The notes below the pieces were generated by a model. It was not told the origin of the DNA, searched no databases, and saw nothing but the letters and a program-made list of their open reading frames with translations. Shown in pieces: positions 54,849 through 63,308 of a stretch of DNA of 64,000 nucleotides; positions within the stretch are counted from its first letter, which is position 1, and each line of letters begins with the position of its first letter. The DNA is from Bifidobacterium adolescentis ATCC 15703 (GTDB taxonomy: Bacteria > Actinomycetota > Actinomycetes > Actinomycetales > Bifidobacteriaceae): positions 303,946 through 367,945 of the forward strand of contig NC_008618.1 of NCBI RefSeq assembly GCF_000010425.1. The letters run 5' to 3'. The position numbers were made by a program, and so were the translations under genes.

Positions 54849-55658
54849 ATGCAGGAACAGAAGATGCCGGTCGTGGCCGTGGTGCTGGCAGCGGGATTCG
54901 GCACCCGATTCGACGAGAACAACCCCAAGCAGCTGGTGTCGGTGGGCGGCAAGCCAATCGTCTGCCGGAGCATCGAGGCATTCGAAAACAACGACCGCAT
55001 CAGCGACATCATCGTGGTGGTCAACGAACGCGTCGAAGAGACGGTGAACGAGCTTATCGACGAAGCCGGCTACGCCAAAGTGCGGGCCATCGTTCCCGGC
55101 GGCGCCGAACGCGTGGACAGCACGCTCGCCGCCCTGGACCTGCTCAAGCAGGCCGGCATTCCCTCCGGCGCGAAGATCCTCATCCACGACGGCGTGCGTC
55201 CGTTCGTCGAGGAGCGGTCCATCGACGGCTGCATCGACAGCCTGGACCAGTTCAATGCCGCCACCGTGGCCTACGCCTCCACCGACACGATTCTGCTCAC
55301 AGAGGATCTGGGCGACCGCAAGGTGGTCAAATCCGTGCCGGAACGTCCGAACACCTTCCGCGCGCAGACCCCGCAGGCGTTCCGTTTCGGTACCATCGTC
55401 AAAGCCTACGAACTGGCCGCCGCCGACCCCGACTTCCATCCGACCGACGACACGCGCGTGGTGGTGGACTACCTGCCCGACGAGCCGGTCGCCATCGTGG
55501 ACGGTTCCGAAACGAACCTCAAAATCACCACGCCATCCGACATGCCGATCGCCGAAGGCATCGCCCGCAGCCTCGACCCCGAACACGCCAAGGAGGAAGC
55601 CAAGGCGCGCATGCACGCCGTGTTCGCCGAGGCGTTCTCCCAGATGCACAGCCGTTGA
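54849..55658 (+). CDS. ispD: IspD/TarI-family cytidylyltransferase
   Basis: Transfers CMP from CTP to a sugar-alcohol phosphate: methylerythritol 4-phosphate (IspD) or ribitol 5-phosphate (TarI). The 269 residues carry AAGFGTRFDENNPKQLVSVGG, ILIHDGVRPFV and LKITTPSDMPIAEG. ATG 54849 has the best Shine-Dalgarno (AAGGGAG, spacing 5); ATG 54831 would add six residues. Bifidobacteria are understood to use the mevalonate pathway, and no other MEP gene is in the window, so a TarI-like or other polyol role is possible. Confidence 0.8.
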   Translation: MQEQKMPVVAVVLAAGFGTRFDENNPKQLVSVGGKPIVCRSIEAFENNDRISDIIVVVNERVEETVNELIDEAGYAKVRAIVPGGAERVDSTLAALDLLKQAGIPSGAKILIHDGVRPFVEERSIDGCIDSLDQFNAATVAYASTDTILLTEDLGDRKVVKSVPERPNTFRAQTPQAFRFGTIVKAYELAAADPDFHPTDDTRVVVDYLPDEPVAIVDGSETNLKITTPSDMPIAEGIARSLDPEHAKEEAKARMHAVFAEAFSQMHSR

Positions 55659-55666
55659 TTTTCATC

Positions 55667-55706
55667 GAACGTTAAGTCCGTCGACGTGTCGGCAGACTTA
55701 ACGTTC
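55667..55706. repeat. 12-bp inverted repeat between ispD and pcp
   Basis: GAACGTTAAGTC (55667-55678) and GACTTAACGTTC (55695-55706), loop 16 nt, in the 76-base gap, 29 bases before the pcp start. Either a weak terminator or an operator of pcp. Confidence 0.65.
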
Positions 55707-55734
55707 AACACATTCACCACGTACACTGGAAACC

Positions 55735-56421
55735 ATGCAGCAGATCAACATCGTCATCTCCGGTTTCACGCCCTACGAAGGCATCGACGTCAATCCGGCC
55801 GTGCTCGTGCCGGCGGCGGTAGCCAAGCAATGGGGCGATCCGGCGCAATCGCAGGCGATCTCCGAAGAACTGCTGCAGGACATCGCCGTCACCGTCACCA
55901 ACGTCACGCTTCCGGTGAGCTTCGCCAAAGCCTGGCCCACACTGCTGGAAGCCATCGAACAGGCCAAGCCGGACATCGTCATCGCCACAGGGCTCAAGCG
56001 CACCTCCCGTGGCATTCTGCTGGAACGATGCGCCACAAATCTCATGGATGCGGCCAAGCCGGATGCCGACAACGTGATTCCGCCCCGCCGCCCGATCGAC
56101 CCGGAAGGTCCGGCCGCGTACTGGACGCGCCTGCCGTTGCGGTCGATACTGCACGATTTCGCCAAACACGAGATTCCCGCCGCGTTGAGTTCCGACGCCG
56201 GTACGTTCGTATGCAATTCGCTGTTCTACCATCTGCTCAACTGGTCGGCGGGCCAGGAACGTCGCATTCTGTCGGGGTTCGTCAGCCTGCCGATCGTCAA
56301 CGGTCGGCCGCACGAACGTGGACTGCCGATCGAACAGCAGACCGCTGCGGTCGATGACGTACTGCGTGAATCGGTACGATACTTCCTGCAACCCTCGTCA
56401 AGCGACATTCTGCTTGGCTGA
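55735..56421 (+). CDS. pcp: Pyroglutamyl-peptidase I homologue with altered catalytic triad
   Basis: Family C15 removes N-terminal pyroglutamate from peptides. The 228 residues align well with characterised enzymes: GFTPYEGIDVNP at the start, Glu97 in LLERCATNL, and Cys160 in AGTFVCNSLFY. The Glu-Cys spacing of 63 matches the Bacillus enzyme (Glu81/Cys144). The catalytic His, 24 residues after the Cys (His168 in Bacillus, GFIHIP), is Ser184 here (GFVSLP). The only near His is His166. The protein may be inactive, use another base or have a different job. ATG 55735 has no strong Shine-Dalgarno. Confidence 0.85.
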   Translation: MQQINIVISGFTPYEGIDVNPAVLVPAAVAKQWGDPAQSQAISEELLQDIAVTVTNVTLPVSFAKAWPTLLEAIEQAKPDIVIATGLKRTSRGILLERCATNLMDAAKPDADNVIPPRRPIDPEGPAAYWTRLPLRSILHDFAKHEIPAALSSDAGTFVCNSLFYHLLNWSAGQERRILSGFVSLPIVNGRPHERGLPIEQQTAAVDDVLRESVRYFLQPSSSDILLG

Positions 56422-56655
56422 GGACGGCTCCGCTTTCTACGGCACGATTTTCTGCGACATGTGAGTCATGCGGTTTCGACACGTGGTCGCGGACATACCG
56501 CCATACCCCCGACAGACTTTTTCGAACGATTTCTGTGCTCTCTGTGAGAATAATGCATTTCGTTCTGCGTGCCGCCTGCTGACTGAGATAGAGTACTGAA
56601 CGAGTGCGCGCTGGCAGATGCGCGAAGTGTAGGGAATTCGTGAAAGGAAAAGGGC

Positions 56656-58089
56656 ATGGTTGAGCAGTTCCCAATCGTGTTGAGGGGGTACGACAAGGAT
56701 CGAGTCGACGAGGCGTTCGCTTCGGCTCAGGAGACGGTGAACCGTCTGCGTGAGCAGGTCAAGGCCGACGACCAGACCATCCTTGAGCTGCAGGCGCAGC
56801 TGCAGGAGGAAAAGAACAAGAAGGCCGCTCCGAAGTCCTTCGCGTCACTGGGCGCCAACGCCCAGCAGATGCTCGCCAGCGCGGAACAGACCAGCGCCGA
56901 GCTGCTTGAACGAGCCAAGAAGGACGCTTCCGCGGCCCGCGCCACGGTGCAGCTGCAGGCTGAAACACTGCTGAACAACGCCAAAATCGACGCCAAGCGC
57001 ATCATGGACGACGCCAACGCCAAGGCGGCCAAGGTGCTCGGTGACGCCAAGGACGAATCCGAAGCCATGAGGGCCAATGCCCAGCATGAGGTCGACCAGA
57101 TGCGCAGCGAGGCCCAGAAGGCCGTGGTGGCGCAGCGTCAGACCGTCGATCTGGAACTGACCAACTCCCGTGAGGAACACGGCAAGCGTCTTGCCGCCGA
57201 ACGCGCCACGCAGGAACGTGAGATTTCCGACATGCGCACCGAGGCGACCAGCAAGATCGCCGAACAGCGCAAGAACGCCAATGAGGAGATCTCCCGCCTG
57301 AAGAGCGAGACCAACGACCAGATCGAATCCGCGCTTGCCGAAGCCAACAAGAAGCTGGCGGACGTGCGCGAGCAGGTGTCCAAGATGATGACCGACGCGC
57401 AGCGCCGTGCCGCCGAAATCACCGACACCGCCAAGGCGAAGGCCCAGGAGATCACCGACGAGGCGGAGGTGCACCGCACCAAGACCATCAGCCAGGTCAA
57501 CGCCGAAGTGGAGCAGATCCGCGCCGACATCTCCGCCCAGCAGGAGGAGGCCACGAAGAAGGTCAATGAGCTGCTCACCGACCTGAACGAGCGTCGCGAG
57601 GCCGCCAACAAGCAGGCCAGCGAGTTGATTTCCTCCGCGCAGAAGACCCGTGACGAGGCTGAGGCGTACGCTTCCAGCAAGCGTGACGAGGCGGACGCGA
57701 ACGCGGCAAGCATCCTCAAGCAGGCCACCGAAGACGCCGACGAGCAGATCAACGAGCGTCGTGAGGCCGCGAAGAAGGAACTGGACGGCGTGCAGCAGCG
57801 CATCGCCGACCTGCAGAGCCGTGAGGCCCAGATCACGCAGCGCGTCAGCGAACTGCGTGCCATGTTCTCCAACGCGTTCTCCGGTTTCGGCATGAACGAC
57901 CTGTCCGTGGTCAACGCCGTCGATGAAGGCGAGCCTTCCGACGCGCAATCTGATGACGACGCGCAGCACGACGATGAGACCGCCGCACCGGCAGACGCCG
58001 ACACGCAGGATGCCGTCGAGAACGATTCCGCAGCCGAGACCGAGCCGGAAGGCGACGCCGAATCCGCAGACGCTTCGCAGAACAACTGA
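56656..58089 (+). CDS. Long coiled-coil protein, DivIVA/Scy-like
   Basis: A 477-residue protein. The first 30 residues (FPIVLRGYDKDRVDEAFASA) resemble the membrane-binding DivIVA N-domain. Residues about 20-395 are nearly continuous Ala/Glu/Gln/Lys/Arg heptads without Pro or Gly breaks beyond a short linker near 60, so a very long coiled coil is expected. The last 60 residues are an acidic Asp/Ala tail. Size and plan recall Streptomyces Scy/FilP cytoskeletal proteins and Wag31; it may organise pole growth. AAAGGAAAAGG precedes the ATG. pepC follows after 22 bases. Confidence 0.75.
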   Translation: MVEQFPIVLRGYDKDRVDEAFASAQETVNRLREQVKADDQTILELQAQLQEEKNKKAAPKSFASLGANAQQMLASAEQTSAELLERAKKDASAARATVQLQAETLLNNAKIDAKRIMDDANAKAAKVLGDAKDESEAMRANAQHEVDQMRSEAQKAVVAQRQTVDLELTNSREEHGKRLAAERATQEREISDMRTEATSKIAEQRKNANEEISRLKSETNDQIESALAEANKKLADVREQVSKMMTDAQRRAAEITDTAKAKAQEITDEAEVHRTKTISQVNAEVEQIRADISAQQEEATKKVNELLTDLNERREAANKQASELISSAQKTRDEAEAYASSKRDEADANAASILKQATEDADEQINERREAAKKELDGVQQRIADLQSREAQITQRVSELRAMFSNAFSGFGMNDLSVVNAVDEGEPSDAQSDDDAQHDDETAAPADADTQDAVENDSAAETEPEGDAESADASQNN

Positions 58090-58111
58090 AACCATAGAAA
58101 GGGAATGGATA

Positions 58112-59449
58112 ATGACCGACATCACGCCATTGAGCGGTGATGAACTGAACAAGCTCGTCGACGATTTCGAAGCAAGCGAGCACAATCGCATGGCCATGAA
58201 CGCCGTCACGACGGCCGGCATCGACAAGGTGGCGCGCAACTACGATCGCGCCCGTCTGATGCAGCGTCGTTTCTCCACCGTCGTGGACAACGGCACCGTC
58301 ACCCATCAGGACCGTTCCGGCCGTTGCTGGCTGTTCAGCTCGCTGAACGTGGCCCGTTTCGTGGCCAAGCAGAACATGGGTCTCAAGGAGTTCGAGTTCT
58401 CCCAGAACTACGCCATGTACTACGACAAGCTCGAACGCGTCAACTACTTCCTGAAGGACGTGGCCAAGCTGGTGCGTGCCGGCGAGCCTGCCGATTCGCG
58501 TCTGATGCAGCATCTGCTGTCCGACGTGATGGGCGACGGCGGCCAGTGGACCATGGCCATGAACGTGTACAAGAAGTATGGCGCGGTGCCGAAGGACCTG
58601 TTCCCGGAGACTGAATCCTCCAGGAACACCGGTGAGATGAACGTGCAGCTGCGCCGCATGCTGCACACCGCGGTTGCGCATATGTACGCTGATCCGTCCG
58701 CGATCGATGCGATCATCGCCGATGCGGTCGCCGCCGGTCACCGTATTCTGACGATTCACTTGGGCGAGCCGCCGAAGAGCTTCGATTGGGAGTGGACCGA
58801 CAAGGACGGCGAGTTCCACCGCGATGGCGAGATCACGCCTGTCGAGTTCTGGAAGAAATATGTGGGTTCCGCCGATTTGGAAAGCTATGTCTGCCTGGTG
58901 GACGATCCGCGTCAGGAGCACGTCAAGGGCAAGAAGATCGGCATCGAGCATCTGGGCAACGTGGCCGGGGGAGACCCGACCGAGTACCTCAACGTGCCGA
59001 ACCAGTTCATGAAGGACTGCGTGCGTCAGATTCTTCAGGAACAGGGCATTCCGGTATGGTTCGGCGCTGATTGCCATCCGATGATGGACCGTGAGAACGG
59101 CGCGTGGGCCACCGACCTGTTCGAGTATGGCCGCGTGTATGGCGTCGATTTCGATCTGGACAAGGAACAGCGTGTCCGTTTCGGCGATTCCGCGATGAAT
59201 CACGCGATGGCGTTCGTCGGTGTGGATGTGGATGAGGATGGCCACACCACCCGCCGTTGGCGTGTGGAGAACTCGTGGGGAGACAAGATTGCCGACAAGG
59301 GCTACTTCACCATGAGCGACGACTGGTTCACCGAATACGTCTACGAGGTCGCCGTCCCCAAGGTCCTCCTTCCCGCTGAATACCTCAAGGCCCTAGAAGA
59401 ACCCGCCACCATGCTCCCCGCGTGGGATCCGATGGGAGCGCTGGCCTAA
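58112..59449 (+). CDS. pepC: Aminopeptidase C (bleomycin hydrolase family)
   Basis: A cytosolic cysteine aminopeptidase (C1B) acting on short peptides. The 445 residues contain the complete papain-type triad: Cys72 (RSGRCWLFSSLN), His364 (MNHAMAFVGVD) and Asn387 (VENSWGD). The homologous enzymes of lactic acid bacteria form hexameric barrels. GAAAGGGAATGG precedes ATG 58112. Its stop codon is the loop of a perfect 13-bp hairpin, and a dense hairpin array follows. Probable co-transcription with the coiled-coil gene upstream. Confidence 0.94.
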   Translation: MTDITPLSGDELNKLVDDFEASEHNRMAMNAVTTAGIDKVARNYDRARLMQRRFSTVVDNGTVTHQDRSGRCWLFSSLNVARFVAKQNMGLKEFEFSQNYAMYYDKLERVNYFLKDVAKLVRAGEPADSRLMQHLLSDVMGDGGQWTMAMNVYKKYGAVPKDLFPETESSRNTGEMNVQLRRMLHTAVAHMYADPSAIDAIIADAVAAGHRILTIHLGEPPKSFDWEWTDKDGEFHRDGEITPVEFWKKYVGSADLESYVCLVDDPRQEHVKGKKIGIEHLGNVAGGDPTEYLNVPNQFMKDCVRQILQEQGIPVWFGADCHPMMDRENGAWATDLFEYGRVYGVDFDLDKEQRVRFGDSAMNHAMAFVGVDVDEDGHTTRRWRVENSWGDKIADKGYFTMSDDWFTEYVYEVAVPKVLLPAEYLKALEEPATMLPAWDPMGALA

Positions 59450-59702
59450 GGCCAGCGCTCCCTGAGCCGACGCGCCGTTAAGCAAACAGTCCTGTGGACT
59501 GTTTGTAGGCGCGGCTGAGGCCGTCAGGCCGAAGGCACGGCGAAGGTAGTATTGAGTCCACGCGGAGCGTGGTCCGTAATTGCAGGGCCGAAGGCGCGTT
59601 GGCTATGTAGCGCGCGAAGCGCGCGTAGCCAACACGCGCCGAGCGTTAAGCGAGAGCCCAGTGGGCTCTCGTAGCGAGGAGAAAACGCCGACAGGCGTTT
59701 TC
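59434..59702 (+). repeat. Array of hairpins after pepC
   Basis: At least six stem-loops in 270 bases: 59434-59462 (13-bp stem, loop is the pepC TAA); 59474-59508 (copy A of the GTTAAGC/GTAG repeat, stem CAAACAGTCC); 59558-59572 (CCACGC/GCGTGG); 59593-59640 (long two-tier stem with inner GCGCGC-GAA-GCGCGC); 59641-59674 (copy B, stem CGAGAGCCC); and 59681-59702 (GAAAACGCC/GGCGTTTTC). GGCCGAAGGC is repeated near 59529 and 59586. It resembles a mosaic of REP-like elements. Confidence 0.8.
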
Positions 59703-59878
59703 ATTTAGATTTAGCCCGGGTCAACCAGCCCGGGTTTTTCTTTTGTCTTTCCCACGTCACCCCCACCCATTCCACCATGCAGTCGCCCATCCCCATATTC
59801 CGTCCCCATCCGTTAAGGTAACGACGGTGGCGCTATCGCGCTACGCAAGCATAATGATGCAGGGGAGGAACAGAAGCG
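59450..59878. other. Gene-free interval between pepC and the first DAHP synthase
   Basis: Hairpin array to 59702, terminator at 59713, then about 130 bases before the first DAHP synthase. The latter part has GCATAAT (59849-59855), a possible -10, and a small hairpin at 59827-59844. No coding sequence is seen. Confidence 0.6.
59713..59741 (+). terminator. Terminator ending the hairpin array
   Basis: AGCCCGGG (59713-59720), loop TCAACCAG, CCCGGGTT (59729-59736), followed by TTTC and TTTT. Confidence 0.82.
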
Positions 59879-61012
59879 ATGGCAGGTCTTCGCGGTCCGG
59901 ATAGTTCGAAGGATGCACAGCTGTTGGATGAGCGCGCCGTGTTTCCGGAGACCGTGGATGTCAATATTCGTCAGCTTGACCCGATTCCCGCTCCCCGATA
60001 TTTTCTGAAGGAACTTCCGCTCACGAACGAGATGAGCGATCTGGTGTTGAAGTCCCGTCAGGAGATTCGTGACGTGCTGCATGGCCGTGACGATCGTCTG
60101 CTGGCCATCGTCGGCCCGTGTTCGATTCATGATCCGAAGGCTGCGCACGAGTATGCGGAGAGGCTTGCCGCCGTCAAGAAGGAGCTTGATGATCGTCTGG
60201 TCATCGTCATGCGCGTGTATTTCGAGAAGCCGCGCACCACGATCGGTTGGAAGGGTCTGATCAACGATCCTGATCTTGACGGCCAGTTCAATATTCGCAA
60301 GGGCATGTTCATGGCTCGCAAGGTGCTTACCGACGTGCTGGGGCTCGGCTTGCCCGCCGCTACGGAATGGCTTGATCCGATTACCCCGCAGTATATTTGC
60401 GATCTGATCAGCTGGGGCGCTATCGGCGCGCGTAATACGGAAAGCCAGGTGCACCGCGAGCTGGCGTCCGGCATGTCCATGCCGATCGGTTTCAAGAACG
60501 CTACGGATGGTTCCATCAAGCCGGCGGCCGATTCGTGTTTCGCGGCCGCTTTCGAGCATCATTTCCTCTCCATCAATCTGGATGGTCGTGTGATTTCCGC
60601 GGAGACCAAGGGCAATCCCGACTGCCATCTGGTGCTGCGTGGTTCCTCGCATGGTCCGAACTACGATGCCGCTTCCGTGGCCCAAGCGTTGGCGGATCTC
60701 AAGGCTTCCAAGGCTTCCGGACCAAGCGAGCATGGTCTGATCATCGATGCCGCGCACGGCAACTGCGGTAAGAACGAGGTGCGCGAGGCCGAAGTGGTCG
60801 AAGAAATCGCCGCACGCGTCGCGGCCGGCGAACAGGGCATTCTCGGCATCATGATGGAAAGCTTCCTCAAGGCGGGCAATCAGAAGCCCGCGCCGCTCGA
60901 CCAGCTGGAATACGGCAAGTCGATCACCGACGCATGCGTGCCGTGGGATCGTACCGAGCAGCTGCTGCACACGCTTGCCGACGCGGTCGACGCGCGTCGC
61001 AAGCTTGGCTGA
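59879..61012 (+). CDS. aroG: 3-deoxy-7-phosphoheptulonate synthase, first copy (class I)
   Basis: Condenses phosphoenolpyruvate and erythrose 4-phosphate, the first step of the shikimate pathway. The 377 residues are of the AroG/AroF type: VGPCSIHDPKAAHEYA, YFEKPRTTIGWKGLINDP, GARNTESQVHRELASG, KGNPDCHLVLRGSSHGPNYD and IMMESFLKAGNQ. GGGGAGG lies ten bases before the ATG. The long N-terminal segment is where feedback inhibitors act in E. coli. It is followed after 57 bases by a paralogue. Confidence 0.92.
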   Translation: MAGLRGPDSSKDAQLLDERAVFPETVDVNIRQLDPIPAPRYFLKELPLTNEMSDLVLKSRQEIRDVLHGRDDRLLAIVGPCSIHDPKAAHEYAERLAAVKKELDDRLVIVMRVYFEKPRTTIGWKGLINDPDLDGQFNIRKGMFMARKVLTDVLGLGLPAATEWLDPITPQYICDLISWGAIGARNTESQVHRELASGMSMPIGFKNATDGSIKPAADSCFAAAFEHHFLSINLDGRVISAETKGNPDCHLVLRGSSHGPNYDAASVAQALADLKASKASGPSEHGLIIDAAHGNCGKNEVREAEVVEEIAARVAAGEQGILGIMMESFLKAGNQKPAPLDQLEYGKSITDACVPWDRTEQLLHTLADAVDARRKLG

Positions 61013-61069
61013 TGTTTCTGCGCCATCGTTGCTATCCTTGGGAAAGGAAGCGACAAGGAGAGCGAGATC

Positions 61070-62254
61070 ATGCAGCAGCAGCTGAATACGCCTGAGGATT
61101 TACGTGCCATTAGGCAGGCCATGGATGAGGGCAAGAATCCGCTGGTGGAGACCGACGTGCCGCGCTGGGAGGACCAGGTGGGCATCAGCCGCATCGTGAA
61201 CCGCCGCGTGCTGGAATTCGAAGTGTTGCCCACGCCGGCGCAGGTGTTGGGCGACCTGCCGTTGAGCGAGCAGGCGCAGGAGATCGTCGCCTATTCGCGT
61301 GATGAGATTCGTGCCTGCCTGTACGGTCAGGACGATCGCCTGCTGGTGGTTGTCGGTCCGTGTTCCGTTCACGATCCGAAGGCCGCGCTCGATTACGCGC
61401 GTCGCCTGTCCGCGTTGAAAGGCGAGTTGGATGGCGAGCTGCTGATCGTCATGCGCGTGTATTTCGAGAAGCCGCGCACCACGGTCGGTTGGAAGGGTCT
61501 GATCAACGATCCGGATATCGACGGCAGCTGCAATATCAGGAAGGGCTTGCTGTTGGCCCGCCGCACGCTGCTTGGCGTGCTTGACGAGGGTTTGGCGGCG
61601 GCCACGGAGTTTTTGGAGCCGACCAGTCCGCAGTATATTTCCGACGCGATTAGCTGGGGTGCGATCGGCGCGCGCAATACGGAAAGCCAGGTGCACCGGC
61701 AGTTGGCGTCCGGCCTGTCCATGCCGATCGGCTTCAAGAACGCCACGGACGGTTCCATCAAGGCTCCGGCCGATTCCTGCTTCGCTTCCGCACAACAGCA
61801 CACGTTCTTCGGCATCGACCATCTTGGCCGCGCCGCCGTGGTCAAAACGCTTGGCAATCCCGACTGTCATGTGGTGTTGCGTGGTTCCTCGCACGGCCCG
61901 AATTACGATGCCGCTTCGGTGGCCAAGGCCATGGACACCATCCGCGCCGAAATGCCGGCCGATTCCGCTGCGGCACATGGGCTGATCGTCGACTGCTCGC
62001 ATGGCAACTCCGGCAAGGACGAGCATCGTCAGGCGCAGGTGGTGCGTGACATCGCGGGCCGTATCGCCAAAGGCGAGCAGGGCATCACCGGCATCATGAT
62101 GGAAAGCTTCATCGAAGGCGGCAACCAGAAGGCCGCGCCGCTCGGCCAGCTCGTCTACGGCAAGTCCATCACCGACAAATGTCTGAGCTGGAACACCACG
62201 GAACAGCTGCTACGCGAGCTTGCCCATGCGGTGGCCGTGCGCCGCTGGAAGTGA
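61070..62254 (+). CDS. aroG: 3-deoxy-7-phosphoheptulonate synthase, second copy (class I)
   Basis: A 394-residue paralogue of the preceding enzyme with the same catalytic blocks: VGPCSVHDPKAALDYA, KPRTTVGWKGLINDP, GARNTESQVHRQLASG and IMMESFIEGGNQKAAPLGQL. It differs mainly in the N-terminal 60 residues (RAIRQAMDEGKNPLVETDVP) and in a longer segment around 280-300. Such tandem isoenzymes usually differ in which aromatic amino acid inhibits them; which one does what is not visible here. GACAAGGAGAGCGAG precedes the ATG. Confidence 0.92.
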   Translation: MQQQLNTPEDLRAIRQAMDEGKNPLVETDVPRWEDQVGISRIVNRRVLEFEVLPTPAQVLGDLPLSEQAQEIVAYSRDEIRACLYGQDDRLLVVVGPCSVHDPKAALDYARRLSALKGELDGELLIVMRVYFEKPRTTVGWKGLINDPDIDGSCNIRKGLLLARRTLLGVLDEGLAAATEFLEPTSPQYISDAISWGAIGARNTESQVHRQLASGLSMPIGFKNATDGSIKAPADSCFASAQQHTFFGIDHLGRAAVVKTLGNPDCHVVLRGSSHGPNYDAASVAKAMDTIRAEMPADSAAAHGLIVDCSHGNSGKDEHRQAQVVRDIAGRIAKGEQGITGIMMESFIEGGNQKAAPLGQLVYGKSITDKCLSWNTTEQLLRELAHAVAVRRWK

Positions 62255-62357
62255 CCGATTCGATTCACTATCCGCGCGATTGCAGAAAATTCGGGAAACG
62301 CGAATCGCAATCGCGTAAAACAACACTCAAGACAGCACGTAAGACAGGGAGGGTGCA

Positions 62358-63065
62358 ATGACCGCAATCGCCATCATTGGCGCCATGGATGAGGAAGTCG
62401 CCAATATCGCAACGGCACTGAGCAACGTCACCGTCACCGAGGAAGCCGGCGTCAAGGTGACGCGCGGCACCCTCGAAACCAACAAGGGCACCGCCGTCAA
62501 CGTTGCCGCGACCGTCGGCGGCATGGGCACCGTCAACATCGCCGCCACCACGCAGCATCTGATCGACGCTGACCAGCCGGACGCCGTGATCTTCTCCGGC
62601 ATCGCGGGCAATCTCAACACGAATCTGCACATCAACGACGTGGTGCTCGGCGGCACCCTGCGCTATCTCGACACCGACATGCGATTGGTGGGACAGTTCA
62701 AGCCCGGCACCGCCGACCGGCCCATCGAGGAATACCATAGCGACGACCGTCTGCTCGAACTGGCCGACCAGGCGCTGAACGACTTGAACATTCACCATAT
62801 CGTCGGCATCATCGCCACCGGCAACTATTTCGTCGATGATCCGCAGAAGGTCGAGCAGGTGATCCGTGAGACCGGCGCGGACGCGGTGGAAATGGAAGGC
62901 GCCGCCGTCGCGCATGTCGCCGCCCGCAACGACGTTCCCGCATTGGTGATTCGCGCGTTGAGCGACAACGCGGACACCGACTACGAGGATTTCAAAACGT
63001 TCGACATTTCCGAATACGCGGACACCGCCGCGAAACTGACGGTGAACATCGCCAAACGCATGTAG
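62358..63065 (+). CDS. mtnN: 5'-methylthioadenosine/S-adenosylhomocysteine nucleosidase
   Basis: Splits MTA and SAH to adenine and the thioribosyl sugar; with LuxS it feeds the activated methyl cycle and AI-2. The 235 residues have IGAMDEEVANI (catalytic Glu), GIAGNLN, VEMEGAAVAHVA (purine and ribose contacts) and IRALSDNAD (catalytic Asp). AGGGAGGGTG precedes ATG 62358. It is separated from the DAHP synthase by 103 bases and followed by an inverted repeat. Confidence 0.93.
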   Translation: MTAIAIIGAMDEEVANIATALSNVTVTEEAGVKVTRGTLETNKGTAVNVAATVGGMGTVNIAATTQHLIDADQPDAVIFSGIAGNLNTNLHINDVVLGGTLRYLDTDMRLVGQFKPGTADRPIEEYHSDDRLLELADQALNDLNIHHIVGIIATGNYFVDDPQKVEQVIRETGADAVEMEGAAVAHVAARNDVPALVIRALSDNADTDYEDFKTFDISEYADTAAKLTVNIAKRM

Positions 63066-63116
63066 CGTTCATGTGGCGTTGCGAAACGCCTAACGTTGCG
63101 AAAAGCCGTTTCCACA

Positions 63117-63168
63117 TCCCGTTTGCCGCATGACCCGTCATCATGCATCGTCATATCGGCAAACGGGA
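63117..63168 (+). terminator. 12-bp inverted repeat after mtnN
   Basis: TCCCGTTTGCCG (63117-63128) with CGGCAAACGGGA (63157-63168), and a 28-nt loop with a minor ATGAC hairpin. No clear U-tract, so its role as a terminator is likely but not certain. Confidence 0.55.
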
Positions 63169-63308
63169 CGTCTCATATTCCGATATGCTGCGTTTCGGAA
63201 GATGAACGGCAGGAAAACTTCCGGTGGCGTGAGAGAATCGCATACGCGAAAGCCTCTCCGAAACCGCTAGTCTTAAGGAAGAACTGAGGATTATCGGAAG
63301 GTGAACGC

